From Pedobacter sp. L105 (GTDB lineage Bacteria > Bacteroidota > Bacteroidia > Sphingobacteriales > Sphingobacteriaceae), in contig NZ_LMUP01000006.1 of the NCBI RefSeq assembly GCF_009765875.1, positions 1 through 64,000 of the forward strand: a stretch of DNA of 64,000 nucleotides, in the 5' to 3' direction. Each line of letters opens with the position of its first letter. Position 1 is the first letter of the stretch. The notes under the pieces are model-generated. The model made no database searches, was not told the DNA's origin, and saw only the letters and a program-made list of their open reading frames with translations. Below are positions 18,626-27,820 of the stretch, piece after piece. Made by a program: the position numbers and the translations under genes.

Positions 18626-19388
18626 AAGCGATAGTTACTGTTATTCCTTTTTCTTCCATAATCTTGATCAATTCTTTTGAAATTCCACTATCGGTAATGA
18701 TGTGCTGAATCTGATCGAGGCTGCATATTTTCCCCAATCCCCTTTTTCCGAATTTTGAACTGTCGGCTAAAACAACTGTAATCTGCGCGGCATCTATCAT
18801 TTTTTGATTCAGTCGTGCTTCCATCAGGCTGGTGGTAGTTAGTCCCATTTCCAGATCGATTCCATCTACACCTAAAAAAAGCGTGCTGCAGGAGATGTCG
18901 TTTAATATTTGTTCTGCATAAGGGCCCATTACAGAAGATGAATTTTGACGGAGCTGACCACCCAGCTGTAGGACCTCTACATTCAGGTGGTGAGATAGTT
19001 CCAGTGACACATTCAGCGCAGAGGTAATCACGGTGAGATGTCCCTGCGGTTCCAATGCCCTGGCTAAAGCCAGCATCGTTGTTCCTGATGCAATGATAAC
19101 AGAATCATTGTGACTAATCATTTTAGCTGCAGCTTTCGCGATATCACGTTTTTCTCCTGCATTAAGCCTTTCTTTTTCTGCTACAGGTTTGTCGTTGGCA
19201 TAAGGATTTGCTTTTGAAGCTCCGCCATGTGTCCGGAAGAGCAGTTTTTTGTCTTCCAAAAGTTTCAGGTCTTTACGAATGGTTACATCAGAGACTTTCA
19301 TTTGTTTACTCAGTTCCTGTACATTCACATGGCCGGTATCCTGTAATTTCTTAAGGATAGTTTGATGTCTTTCAGTTATACTTTTCAT
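18624..19388 (-). CDS. DeoR-family transcriptional regulator (GlpR-like)
   Basis: With the start at ATG 19388 the protein has 254 residues; an earlier in-frame ATG at 19424 adds 12 unlikely residues. The N-terminal DeoR HTH reads RHQTILKKLQDTGHVNVQELSKQ and continues KVSDVTIRKDLKLLE. The C-terminal DeoR sensor domain contains IIASGTTMLALARAL and LFLGVDGID, the sugar-phosphate pocket. It is divergent from glpD across 290 bases, so it is probably the glycerol-3-phosphate-responsive repressor of the glp operon. The symbol glpR is likely but not proven, since many Bacteroidota carry several DeoR paralogues. Confidence 0.88.
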   Translation of the reverse strand: MKSITERHQTILKKLQDTGHVNVQELSKQMKVSDVTIRKDLKLLEDKKLLFRTHGGASKANPYANDKPVAEKERLNAGEKRDIAKAAAKMISHNDSVIIASGTTMLALARALEPQGHLTVITSALNVSLELSHHLNVEVLQLGGQLRQNSSSVMGPYAEQILNDISCSTLFLGVDGIDLEMGLTTTSLMEARLNQKMIDAAQITVVLADSSKFGKRGLGKICSLDQIQHIITDSGISKELIKIMEEKGITVTIA

Positions 19389-19493
19389 TCTTGTAGGATA
19401 TATATATTCGGTAGATGGAGCCAAAAATAATAAATGTGAATTATTTTTTTAGCCAAAACCACTTTTAAATTATTATTATTTTTTAAATGAAAC

Positions 19494-19509
19494 TTTCGTT
19501 TGATTTCGA
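19494..19509 (+). promoter_or_regulatory. possible DeoR operator upstream of glpD
   Basis: The TTTCG word repeats in TTTCGTTTGATTTCGA, a tandem arrangement like DeoR-family sites, in the divergent region between the regulator and glpD. It is supported only by the repeat and its location. Confidence 0.35.
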
Positions 19510-19678
19510 TGTTATAATAAGTACCTGTCTGGAAAATTTAATTAGGTAGGTAATGGTGTCAAATCTAATAGAATATTTATAAAAATATATTTTATTTCAT
19601 TTTTATTTGTTTTGATATGTTATGTTTTGTAATTTAGATTATGCAAAACGGAATAGTTTGTATGTAAATAATAAGGAA

Positions 19679-21271
19679 ATGGTAACTACTGAAAGAAGTA
19701 AAATAATAGAGGGACTGTCTGATCCAGAAAAAATCTGGGATGTAATTGTAATAGGTGGTGGGGCTACAGGGTTAGGTACTGCCCTGGATGCAGCATCCCG
19801 CGGATATAAAACTTTGTTATTAGAGCAGATCGATTTTGCCAAAGGAACATCAAGCAGAAGTACTAAACTGGCACATGGCGGGGTAAGGTATCTTGCACAG
19901 GGTGATATCGGTTTGGTAGTAGAAGCTTTGCATGAGCGTGGACTGATGCTTAAAAATGCTGCCCACCTGGTGAAAAACGAAACTTTCATTATTCCTAATT
20001 ACGAATGGTGGGGCGGTATATTTTATACTATCGGATTAACATTATATGATCTGCTGGCAGGAAAACTTGGATTTGGACGTGCTAAATACCTGTCTAAAAA
20101 AGAAGTGATCGAAAGATTGCCTACTATCCAGCCAAAAGGTTTGTACAGTGGTGTAGCCTATCATGATGGTCAGTTTGACGATTCAAGGCTGGCTTTAAAT
20201 ATTGCACAAACTGCCTTAGAGCAGGGTGCAACTGTATTGAATTATTTCAAGGTAACCAACCTGACTAAAAATGATCAGGGAAAAGTTTCCGGTGTGGTGA
20301 CCAAAGACATAGAATCTGGTGTATCGTATACTATAAAAGGTAAAACAATCATTAACGCAACCGGCGTTTTTGCCGATGAGATCCTGCAAATGGATAAACC
20401 TGGAAGTCAAGCCTTGTTAAGGCCAAGTCAGGGTATTCACTTGGTAGTAGATATGAAGTTCATGCCTGCTGAAGATGCGCTGATGATCCCTAAAACTTCA
20501 GACGGACGTGTGCTTTTTGCTGTGCCATGGCATGATAAGCTGGTGATCGGTACTACAGATACCCCACTAAAACAACACAGTCTGGAACCTAAGGCCCTGA
20601 AAGAAGAAGTAGACTTTATCATGCGTACCGCAGATCAGTACTTGACTAAAGCGCCTCAACCTGAAGATGTATTGAGTATGTTCGCCGGTTTACGTCCATT
20701 GGCTGCTCCGCAGGGAGGATCTGAAAAAACCAAAGAGATATCCAGAAGTCACAAGATCATTGTTTCAGATACCAATCTAATTACCATTACAGGTGGAAAA
20801 TGGACCACTTACCGCAGAATGGCTGAAGATACGGTTAACAAAGCTATTCAAATTGGTAAACTGGAAAACAGACCGGTTAAAACGAAAGACCTGCCTATTC
20901 ACGGAAGTACACCAGATGTAGATCGTAAGAATCATTTATATGTATATGGTACCGACAGTGCCGCCCTCCTGGCATTGGTTAATGAAAATAAAGCCTGGGG
21001 TGAAAAGTTAGATCCAAGGGCTGAGTACATGGCTGCTGAGGTAATCTGGGCAGTAAGAAACGAAATGGCCAGAACCTTGGAAGATGTATTGGCCAGAAGG
21101 GTGAGGATTTTATTCCTTGATGCCCGTGTTGCTTATGACGTAGCCCCTAAAGTAGCTTCGTTAATTGCGGGCGAATTGAAAAGGGATGCGAAATGGGAAG
21201 CTGATCAGGTGGCAACCTTCAGGGCATTAGCACAATCTTATCTGCTGGTACCTTATCCGGCAAAAGCATAG
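19679..21271 (+). CDS. glpD: glycerol-3-phosphate dehydrogenase, FAD-dependent
   Basis: From ATG 19679 (preceded by AATAAGGAA) the enzyme has 530 residues; an upstream ATG at 19622 is also open but encodes a poorly plausible leader. The FAD-binding motif VIVIGGGATGLGTALDAASRG and the GlpD signatures SSRSTKLAHGGVRYL and IIVSDTNLITITGGKWTTYR are complete. By family it is a peripheral inner-membrane enzyme that oxidises glycerol-3-phosphate to dihydroxyacetone phosphate and feeds electrons to the quinone pool. It is the first gene of glpD-glpK-glpF-OMP, with 57 bases to glpK, and is divergent from the DeoR regulator. Confidence 0.95.
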   Translation: MVTTERSKIIEGLSDPEKIWDVIVIGGGATGLGTALDAASRGYKTLLLEQIDFAKGTSSRSTKLAHGGVRYLAQGDIGLVVEALHERGLMLKNAAHLVKNETFIIPNYEWWGGIFYTIGLTLYDLLAGKLGFGRAKYLSKKEVIERLPTIQPKGLYSGVAYHDGQFDDSRLALNIAQTALEQGATVLNYFKVTNLTKNDQGKVSGVVTKDIESGVSYTIKGKTIINATGVFADEILQMDKPGSQALLRPSQGIHLVVDMKFMPAEDALMIPKTSDGRVLFAVPWHDKLVIGTTDTPLKQHSLEPKALKEEVDFIMRTADQYLTKAPQPEDVLSMFAGLRPLAAPQGGSEKTKEISRSHKIIVSDTNLITITGGKWTTYRRMAEDTVNKAIQIGKLENRPVKTKDLPIHGSTPDVDRKNHLYVYGTDSAALLALVNENKAWGEKLDPRAEYMAAEVIWAVRNEMARTLEDVLARRVRILFLDARVAYDVAPKVASLIAGELKRDAKWEADQVATFRALAQSYLLVPYPAKA

Positions 21272-21328
21272 CATAAAACAAAAACCTAATATAAATAACA
21301 TTTTTAAACCAAGTATTATCCAAAAACC

Positions 21329-22846
21329 ATGGAAGATTACATTTTAGCCTTAGACCAAGGCACGACAAGCTCTCGCGCTATTGTTTTCGATCATAAAGGA
21401 CAAATCAAGTCTGTTGCTCAAAGAGAATTTAAACAAATTTTCCCCCATTCGGGGTGGGTAGAACACGACCCAAATGAAATCTGGTCCACTCAGGCCAGTG
21501 TAGCTGCAGAAGCTACCGTTAAAATGGGAATTAATGGAACCAATATTAAAGCGATAGGGATCACCAATCAGCGTGAAACCACCATCGTTTGGGACCGTAA
21601 AACCGGAGAACCGGTGTATAATGCCATTGTCTGGCAGGATCGCCGGACTGCTGCTTATTGCGATGAGCTTAAAAAAGCAGGACACGAGGATATGATCAGG
21701 TCTAAAACCGGATTGGTGATCGATTCTTATTTTTCAGGCACTAAAATTAAATGGATCCTGGATAATGTTGAAGGTGCACGGAAAAGGGCTGAAGCCGGAG
21801 ATCTGGCTTTTGGTACTGTAGACAGCTGGCTGGTTTGGAAATTTACCAGGGGACATGTACATATTACTGACATTACCAATGCCAGTCGTACCATGTTATT
21901 CAATATCATCACTCAGGAATGGGATGAAGAATTGTTGAAGCTGCTTGAAATTCCTAAAAGCATGCTGCCTGAAGTTAAACAGTCGAGCGAGATCTATGGC
22001 GAAACTGCTACAACGATCTTTGCTTCTAAAGTTCCAATCGCAGGTATCGCAGGTGATCAGTCGGCCGCTCTTTTTGGCCAGATGTGTATCGATAAAGCGA
22101 TGGTTAAAAATACTTACGGTACAGGCTGTTTCATGCTGATGAATATCGGTGATAAATTTATCGAGTCAAAAAATAACCTGTTAACTACTGTTGCCTGGAA
22201 GATTGACGGTAAAATACAGTATGCTTTTGAAGGAAGTATCTTCATTGCAGGCGCTGTAGTTCAATGGCTGCGTGATGGTTTGGGTATCATTAAAAAATCT
22301 GCTGATGTAGAAGCACTGGCATTAAGTGTGGAAAATACAGATGGCTGCTACTTTGTTCCTGCTTTTGCCGGGTTAGGTGCGCCATATTGGAAACCGGATG
22401 TAAGAGGTACTATTGTTGGATTAAGCCGTGGAACAACTGCCGGTCATATTGCCCGTGCTGCGTTAGAATCTATTGGTTACCAGACAAGGGATGTATTAAA
22501 AGCGATGGAAGCGGATTCCGGAATGGAGATTAAAGAATTAAGAGTGGATGGTGGTGCTACAGCAAATAACCTGCTGATGCAGTTTCAATCTGACCTGTTG
22601 AGCTGTAAAGTGATCAGGCCTGAGATTGTTGAAACAACTGCCCTGGGGGCTGCTTACCTGGCTGGTTTAGCTGTTGGATATTGGAAAGATATTGCTGAAA
22701 TACAGCAGTTATGGAAAGTGGAAAAAGAGTTCAACCCTGATGGTGACAAAAAAACAATAGAAGAAGGTATTGCCGGATGGAAAAAAGCCATTCATGCTGC
22801 CCAGGCTGTTGAAGATGCCCCATCTAAAAAATCTGAATTAGTTTAA
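21329..22846 (+). CDS. glpK: glycerol kinase
   Basis: This 505-residue FGGY-family kinase matches the usual glycerol kinase length. The N-terminal phosphate-binding motif is [16 protein letters not shown]. Substrate-binding stretches include [13 protein letters not shown] and [11 protein letters not shown], and the C-terminal FGGY signature region reads [20 protein letters not shown]. It phosphorylates glycerol that enters through GlpF. The following gene starts 27 bases on, so it lies within the glp operon. Confidence 0.97.
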   Translation: MEDYILALDQGTTSSRAIVFDHKGQIKSVAQREFKQIFPHSGWVEHDPNEIWSTQASVAAEATVKMGINGTNIKAIGITNQRETTIVWDRKTGEPVYNAIVWQDRRTAAYCDELKKAGHEDMIRSKTGLVIDSYFSGTKIKWILDNVEGARKRAEAGDLAFGTVDSWLVWKFTRGHVHITDITNASRTMLFNIITQEWDEELLKLLEIPKSMLPEVKQSSEIYGETATTIFASKVPIAGIAGDQSAALFGQMCIDKAMVKNTYGTGCFMLMNIGDKFIESKNNLLTTVAWKIDGKIQYAFEGSIFIAGAVVQWLRDGLGIIKKSADVEALALSVENTDGCYFVPAFAGLGAPYWKPDVRGTIVGLSRGTTAGHIARAALESIGYQTRDVLKAMEADSGMEIKELRVDGGATANNLLMQFQSDLLSCKVIRPEIVETTALGAAYLAGLAVGYWKDIAEIQQLWKVEKEFNPDGDKKTIEEGIAGWKKAIHAAQAVEDAPSKKSELV

Positions 22847-22873
22847 TTATTCATTCACTTAAATTTTAATAGT

Positions 22874-23605
22874 ATGACTCCTTTTATGGCCGAATTTCTC
22901 GGCACCATGTTAATGATACTATTGGGCGATGGTGTTGTAGCTAACGTTCTTTTAAATGATACCAAAGGAAATAATAGCGGATTAATTGTAATTACCACTG
23001 CCTGGGGACTTGCCGTTTTTGTAGGTGTAATCATTGCCGGCCCTGTTAGTGGTGCGCATTTGAACCCTGCAATTACTATTGGACTGGCTATTGCCGGCAA
23101 ATTCCCATGGGCAAATGTACTCCCATATATCTGTGCGCAAATGCTGGGGGCTTTTGTAGGTGCTTTCTTAGTTTGGATCATGTATTATGATCACTTTAAA
23201 CGGACTACTAATCAGGCTAATATATTAGCCGTTTTCTGTACTGGCCCGGCTGTGCGTAATTATATAGCCAATATCAGCAGTGAAATTATAGGCGCTTTTG
23301 TACTGTTCTTTACCATCATGTATATTGCTGGTGCAGAAGTTACAACAACTAAAGTTGCTATAGGTTTAGGTTCAATAGGTGCCTTGCCAGTTGCTTTTTT
23401 AGTATGGGTAATTGGTTTGTCACTTGGTGGAACAACCGGTTATGCAATTAACCCTGCCCGTGATTTGGCACCCAGGCTGATGCATGCGCTGTTGCCCATT
23501 AAGACTAAAGGAACCAGCGATTGGGCCTATGCATGGATACCTATTTTAGGTCCCATTATAGGTACATCCATTGCTGCACTTTTATTCCTGCAGTTACAAC
23601 CTTAA
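22874..23605 (+). CDS. glpF: glycerol uptake facilitator (aquaglyceroporin)
   Basis: A 243-residue MIP-family channel with six transmembrane segments and both half-helix motifs: HLNPAITIGLA and YAINPARDLAPR. The Asp after the second NPAR is the glycerol-facilitator rather than water-channel type. It allows glycerol diffusion through the inner membrane, followed by trapping by GlpK. It lies 27 bases after glpK and 35 bases before an outer-membrane protein gene, so the four genes look like one transcript. Confidence 0.95.
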   Translation: MTPFMAEFLGTMLMILLGDGVVANVLLNDTKGNNSGLIVITTAWGLAVFVGVIIAGPVSGAHLNPAITIGLAIAGKFPWANVLPYICAQMLGAFVGAFLVWIMYYDHFKRTTNQANILAVFCTGPAVRNYIANISSEIIGAFVLFFTIMYIAGAEVTTTKVAIGLGSIGALPVAFLVWVIGLSLGGTTGYAINPARDLAPRLMHALLPIKTKGTSDWAYAWIPILGPIIGTSIAALLFLQLQP

Positions 23606-23640
23606 TTAATTATTTCCTTTTGATATAAAACCAAATAGTT

Positions 23641-24420
23641 ATGAACATATTTTCTAGAGTATGCCTGCTGGCTATACTTGGGCTATGCCTTTCTCTTCCT
23701 GGTAATGCTCAGGAACTGGCAAAAAAAACGGATACCACACAGGTGAAGAAGGATCTTCCTTTTGACATCAACCTGCAGTTGCGCAGTATGTATATCTGGC
23801 GTGGGTTCAGGGTTTCAGATGGACCCATATCTGATGTGGATATCAACATTGCACTAACCAAAGACAAAGCATTGGCTGTAGGTTTTTGGGGCGGGACAAG
23901 TTTCAACGGATCATACAAAGAGTTTGATTATTACGTAAGTTACACCAAACCCAATTACAGTTTCTCTGTATGGGATGTAAATAACTTTAGTGGTTATCCA
24001 AATGCAAACCTGTTTAATTATAATCCTAAAAGTACATCTCACTTTGTGGACGTAAGGGCAGGGTACAAGTTTGGTGATTCTTTTCCTTTAAGTGTAGACT
24101 GGACTACAATTATTCTGGGACGTGATACACACCCCGTAGGTGATAATGGCGATGTGAAAAACAGTTATTCCAACTATGCCGAACTGGGCTACAGATTCTG
24201 GAAATACGGTACCACAGAACTGCACGTATTTGTGGGAGGTGGTTTCGCCTTTGGCAGACAGGTTAACTTTTATGGAAGTAAACCTAATGTAGTGAATACA
24301 GGTGTAACGGTAAATAAGGATCTGGTGATCTTTAAATACCATATGCCAATTGCTGCAACAGCGATGTTTAACCCTGAAGCAAAAATAGGGGGACTCTCTT
24401 TAGTAGTGAACGTATTCTAA
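23641..24420 (+). CDS. putative outer membrane beta-barrel protein of the glp operon
   Basis: A 259-residue protein with a signal peptide (cleavage after PGNAQ, about residue 23). Alternating beta strands rich in aromatic girdle residues follow (INLQLRSMYIWRGF, FDYYVSYTKPNYSF, YAELGYRFWKYG), and the C-terminus ends in VNVF, a typical barrel-assembly end with a final Phe. It resembles TorF-like putative porins of Bacteroidota. As the last gene of the glp operon it may let glycerol or glycerol esters cross the outer membrane; that role is inferred from position. Confidence 0.8.
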   Translation: MNIFSRVCLLAILGLCLSLPGNAQELAKKTDTTQVKKDLPFDINLQLRSMYIWRGFRVSDGPISDVDINIALTKDKALAVGFWGGTSFNGSYKEFDYYVSYTKPNYSFSVWDVNNFSGYPNANLFNYNPKSTSHFVDVRAGYKFGDSFPLSVDWTTIILGRDTHPVGDNGDVKNSYSNYAELGYRFWKYGTTELHVFVGGGFAFGRQVNFYGSKPNVVNTGVTVNKDLVIFKYHMPIAATAMFNPEAKIGGLSLVVNVF

Positions 24421-24435
24421 GATTTCTTAACTCAT

Positions 24436-24473
24436 AAAAAAGCAGCAGGTGATTTCGCCTGCTGCTTTTTTTT
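24436..24473 (+). terminator. glp operon terminator
   Basis: A 10- to 12-bp GC-rich stem around AGCAGCAGG and its complement, with a short loop, is preceded by an A run and followed by eight T. It lies 16 bases after the last glp gene. Confidence 0.92.
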
Positions 24474-24584
24474 ATCCCGAATAATCCATCATTTTCGTGA
24501 TATCACCTATTTTATTTTAATTGATAATCAGAGAAATTTGAAGATCATCTGTGCTTTAACCCAATGAAGTTAAATAATTCCAAC

Positions 24585-25499
24585 TTAAAGGGCAGCTGAG
24601 GCTGTCCTGTTTGCTGTCAATTTGTATTGTTCCGGTGATAAACCCATATATTTTTTAAAGAGCCTGGAAAAATAATAAGGATCATCATAACCCAGGTCCA
24701 TAGCAATCAGCTTGATCTTGGTTTCATTTGAATACAACAGCTGACAGGCTTTTTGCATCTTTAAATGAATGAAATAATCAATTGGAGGCATACCTGTAGC
24801 TTTTCTGAACAGATTGGAGAAATGAGAAGCAGATAACAGATGCTGTTTCGCCATGTCTTCTACTGTTAGTTTTTTATCTATACAGGCTTTCATGTTGACA
24901 ATGGTACTGGTGATAATATCGTAAGGATTGTCTTTTTTCGTTTCTATATGTTTATCATAAAAGAGGAAGGCTGCAATTAAATGGTACAGGCAAAAGCTGG
25001 CGTTGCACAGGTTTTCAATACTGTAGCCCAATTCCAGACTTTGGTAAATGTTGTCCCAGATCTCTAAAGCTTTAGCATTAAAGGGTATTTGTACCGGCCC
25101 TTTTAAGGATTTTATATCTAATGAAGTGTTAAAGTTTTCAATGATGCTCCCCGTGAAATGCACCCAGTAGATGGTCCAGGGCTCTTCTTCGTCGGCCCAG
25201 TAACGTGTATACTCACTCGTGGCAGGCAACAGGAAAAACTGGTTGGGATGTACTTCAAACCGTTTATTGTTGATCATATAATAACCCTTTCCCTGTAAAC
25301 AGTAGATCAGTATGTTGTCGTCACAGCCCGTTTTTCTTTCCCTGTAATGGAAAGAAGCTTTTGGGAAATAGCCAATGTGCGTAATATAGATATGAAAAAG
25401 CTCAGGAAATTTTTTCAGACAGTCTTTCCAAACTTTTGGTGGGATACTGATTATTTTTTCCCCTTCAAAACCGTCCCTGCGTTTAATGACATTATTCAT
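24585..25499 (-). CDS. AraC-family transcriptional regulator (fucose locus)
   Basis: A 304-residue protein with an N-terminal cupin-like AraC ligand domain (about 40-180; GCDDNILIYCLQGKG and FEVHPNQFFLLPA are typical). The C-terminal double HTH (about 200-300) ends with the AraC signature DLGYDDPYYFSRLFKKYMGLSP. It is divergent from the SDR/fuconate dehydratase genes across 285 bases, so it is likely the sugar-responsive activator of the fucose utilisation genes. L-fucose or an intermediate such as L-fuconate is the probable ligand, by inference. Confidence 0.9.
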   Translation of the reverse strand: MNNVIKRRDGFEGEKIISIPPKVWKDCLKKFPELFHIYITHIGYFPKASFHYRERKTGCDDNILIYCLQGKGYYMINNKRFEVHPNQFFLLPATSEYTRYWADEEEPWTIYWVHFTGSIIENFNTSLDIKSLKGPVQIPFNAKALEIWDNIYQSLELGYSIENLCNASFCLYHLIAAFLFYDKHIETKKDNPYDIITSTIVNMKACIDKKLTVEDMAKQHLLSASHFSNLFRKATGMPPIDYFIHLKMQKACQLLYSNETKIKLIAMDLGYDDPYYFSRLFKKYMGLSPEQYKLTANRTASAAL

Positions 25500-25650
25500 G
25501 AAGTTTATATTTGGTTAATACTATTTGCTGTAAGAGCTATCTAATATAATGCTAGTATATAGTATTTAATACAATTAACAAAGTCATTTTATCTTAAATG
25601 CAGCATCCTGCTGTCTGTATTTACCATTTACGGATTGTACGGGGACAGGA

Positions 25651-25658
25651 TTATCCAT
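25651..25658 (+). promoter_or_regulatory. possible AraC half-site upstream of the SDR gene
   Basis: GATTATCCATTAA in the AraC/SDR divergent region resembles the TAATCCAT words found twice before susC (29487 and 29508). Only one copy is clear here, so support is weak. Confidence 0.25.
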
Positions 25659-25784
25659 TAAAATAGCCGGATTGACTATTACATCCCGCAGCCCTGTTCC
25701 CTACATTTGGCTATCACAATTTTCACTCATTGAATCGATAAAGCAGATATAAACCATCATGAAGCCATTTAATCTCACATTAAA

Positions 25785-26561
25785 ATGCAGTTACTAGACA
25801 ATAAGGTGGTTTTTTTAACCGGCGGTACAGAGGGCATCGGGCTGGAATGCGCTACAGCTTATCAGCGTGCGGGTGCAAAGCTCTGTATCATTTCTAATAC
25901 TGCCGAAAGCATCACCCTCGCAAAGGAGCGGCTGCTGGATCAGGATATTCTTTTTGTGCTGGCCGATGTGTCGGTAGCAGATGAAGTGAAGGATGCTACA
26001 GCGCAGGCTGTGCTGAGGTTTGACCGGATAGATGTGATCCATAACAATGCAGGTATTTCCAGTCCTTCAAAAACACTGGCTGATACTACCGAAGAAGAAT
26101 GGACAAAGTTATTTGATACCAATGTAAAAGGTATTTATCACACCACTAAGGCCGGTATCGGGGAGCTGATCAAAACCAGAGGGGTGATCTTAAATACAGG
26201 AAGCCTGGTAGGTGAAATTGGCCAGGAGAGACATGCTGTTTATAGTGCTACCAAGGGTGCCGTTAGTGCGCTGACCAAATCTATGGCGCTGGATTATGCA
26301 GTCCATGGTATACGTGTAAATGCTGTGGCCCCGGCAGGTGTATGGACGCCGATGCTGAAAAATTGGAGCAGCCAGCAGCCTGACCCTTCTTCTATTGAGA
26401 ATTACCTGAACGAGATCCATGCTTTAGGTTACTGTCCGGAAGGGGATGTGGTTGCAGACGCCTGTTTGTTCCTGATTTCAGGTCTCGCAAGGTTTATTAC
26501 CGGCTGTATACTGCCTGTAAGCGGTGGTGCCGAGTTGGGATATAGAAGGATGATGGTATAA
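25785..26561 (+). CDS. short-chain dehydrogenase, likely of L-fucose oxidation
   Basis: A 258-residue classical SDR. It shows the cofactor motif LTGGTEGIG (about 12-20), a downstream D in LADVSVAD, NNAG (about 86-89), the catalytic Ser in NTGSLVG and YSATK with catalytic Tyr/Lys. The C-terminal GGAELGYR is normal. It sits 15 bases before L-fuconate dehydratase. It is therefore probably L-fucose dehydrogenase or 2-keto-3-deoxy-L-fuconate dehydrogenase, both SDRs in the non-phosphorylative pathway; sequence alone does not decide between them. Confidence 0.82.
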   Translation: MQLLDNKVVFLTGGTEGIGLECATAYQRAGAKLCIISNTAESITLAKERLLDQDILFVLADVSVADEVKDATAQAVLRFDRIDVIHNNAGISSPSKTLADTTEEEWTKLFDTNVKGIYHTTKAGIGELIKTRGVILNTGSLVGEIGQERHAVYSATKGAVSALTKSMALDYAVHGIRVNAVAPAGVWTPMLKNWSSQQPDPSSIENYLNEIHALGYCPEGDVVADACLFLISGLARFITGCILPVSGGAELGYRRMMV

Positions 26562-26576
26562 TTTCAATAAGATATA

Positions 26577-27809
26577 ATGATAAAAAAGACAGTAATCAGA
26601 GATATGCGTTATGCACTGGATGGCAACGCCGGCAGTGATGCTGTTCACCGTAAGCCTGTATATTCTTATGCGGTAACACAGTTGATAGACGATAGCGGGA
26701 TAACCGGTGTTGGATTTGCCTTTACGCTGGGTGAGGGTAACGACCTGGTGTGTAAGGCTGCCCAATATTATGCTCGGCAGCTGGTGGGGAAGGATATTGA
26801 AGAGACGATGGCTGATTTTGGACAATTGTTCAGACAATTGTCAGATGATCCGCAATTCCGCTGGCTTGGGCCGCATAAAGGTGTAGTGCAGCTGGCACTG
26901 GCTTCGGTAACCAATGCCTGTTATGATCTTTGGGCTAAAAAAAGGGGGCTTCCTTTGTGGAAACTGCTCAACGACCTGGCACCCGAAGAACTGATTGCTA
27001 CGCTCGATTTTTCTTACCTGGAAGATGAGCTGACCAGGGAACAGGCGCTAGCCATATTGGTTGCAGAACAGCAGGGGAAAACGGCAAGGGAACAAATTCT
27101 CACTTCGGGTTATCCCGGTTATGATACTTCCATCGGGTGGTTCAACTATTCTGATGAAAAAGTAAGGGAGAATTGCCACAAAGCTATTGCTGAAGGATTT
27201 AAGGCCATGAAGCTGAAAGTAGGTTCTGAAGATTTTAACCGGGATATCCGCCGTGCCTTTATTGTAAGGGAGGTGGCTGGTGAGGATGTTAAAGTAATGC
27301 TGGATGCCAACCAGCAATGGAACCTGCCACAGGCGATAGAAATTTGTGGTCAGCTAAAAAGCATGAACCCTTACTGGATAGAAGAGCCTACGCACCCGGA
27401 TGATATTCTGGCACATCAGCAGCTCGCGCAAATCATTGCTCCGGTAAAGATCGCTTTGGGAGAACATGTACCTAATAAAGTGTTGTTTAAAAATTACCTG
27501 CAGGCGGGTGCAGCGGCGTTTATCCAGGTAGATGCCGTAAGGGTAGGCGGTGTTAGTGAATTTTTGACAGTGAGCCTGCTTTGTAAGAAGTTTGGTATTC
27601 CTGTGGTGCCTCATGTAGGGGATATGGGGCAATTGCATCAGCACCTGGTTTTATTTAACCATATTTCTATGGGGCATGAAGCTTTGTTTTTGGAACACAT
27701 TCCTCATTTAAAGCAACACTTTGCTCATCCTGCACAAATTACCGGAGGTTTTTATCAAACACCTATGGAGCCCGGAAGTAGCTGTGATTTGTTAGCTTTA
27801 AAGGATTAG
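26577..27809 (+). CDS. L-fuconate dehydratase (enolase superfamily)
   Basis: This 410-residue member of the mandelate racemase/enolase superfamily closely follows the FucD/ENOSF1 pattern: RWLGPHKGVVQLA, GWFNYSDEKVRENC, KLKVG with catalytic Lys, metal ligands in MLDANQQW, WIEEPTHPDD and ALGEHVPN, the VPHVG histidine, and a C-terminal LEHIPHLKQHF block. It removes water from L-fuconate to give 2-keto-3-deoxy-L-fuconate. The gene follows the SDR by 15 bases and precedes the symporter by 11 bases, so the three form one operon. L-rhamnonate dehydratase is less likely given the FucD-specific motifs. Confidence 0.9.
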   Translation: MIKKTVIRDMRYALDGNAGSDAVHRKPVYSYAVTQLIDDSGITGVGFAFTLGEGNDLVCKAAQYYARQLVGKDIEETMADFGQLFRQLSDDPQFRWLGPHKGVVQLALASVTNACYDLWAKKRGLPLWKLLNDLAPEELIATLDFSYLEDELTREQALAILVAEQQGKTAREQILTSGYPGYDTSIGWFNYSDEKVRENCHKAIAEGFKAMKLKVGSEDFNRDIRRAFIVREVAGEDVKVMLDANQQWNLPQAIEICGQLKSMNPYWIEEPTHPDDILAHQQLAQIIAPVKIALGEHVPNKVLFKNYLQAGAAAFIQVDAVRVGGVSEFLTVSLLCKKFGIPVVPHVGDMGQLHQHLVLFNHISMGHEALFLEHIPHLKQHFAHPAQITGGFYQTPMEPGSSCDLLALKD

Positions 27810-27820
27810 CGTTCAATAGC

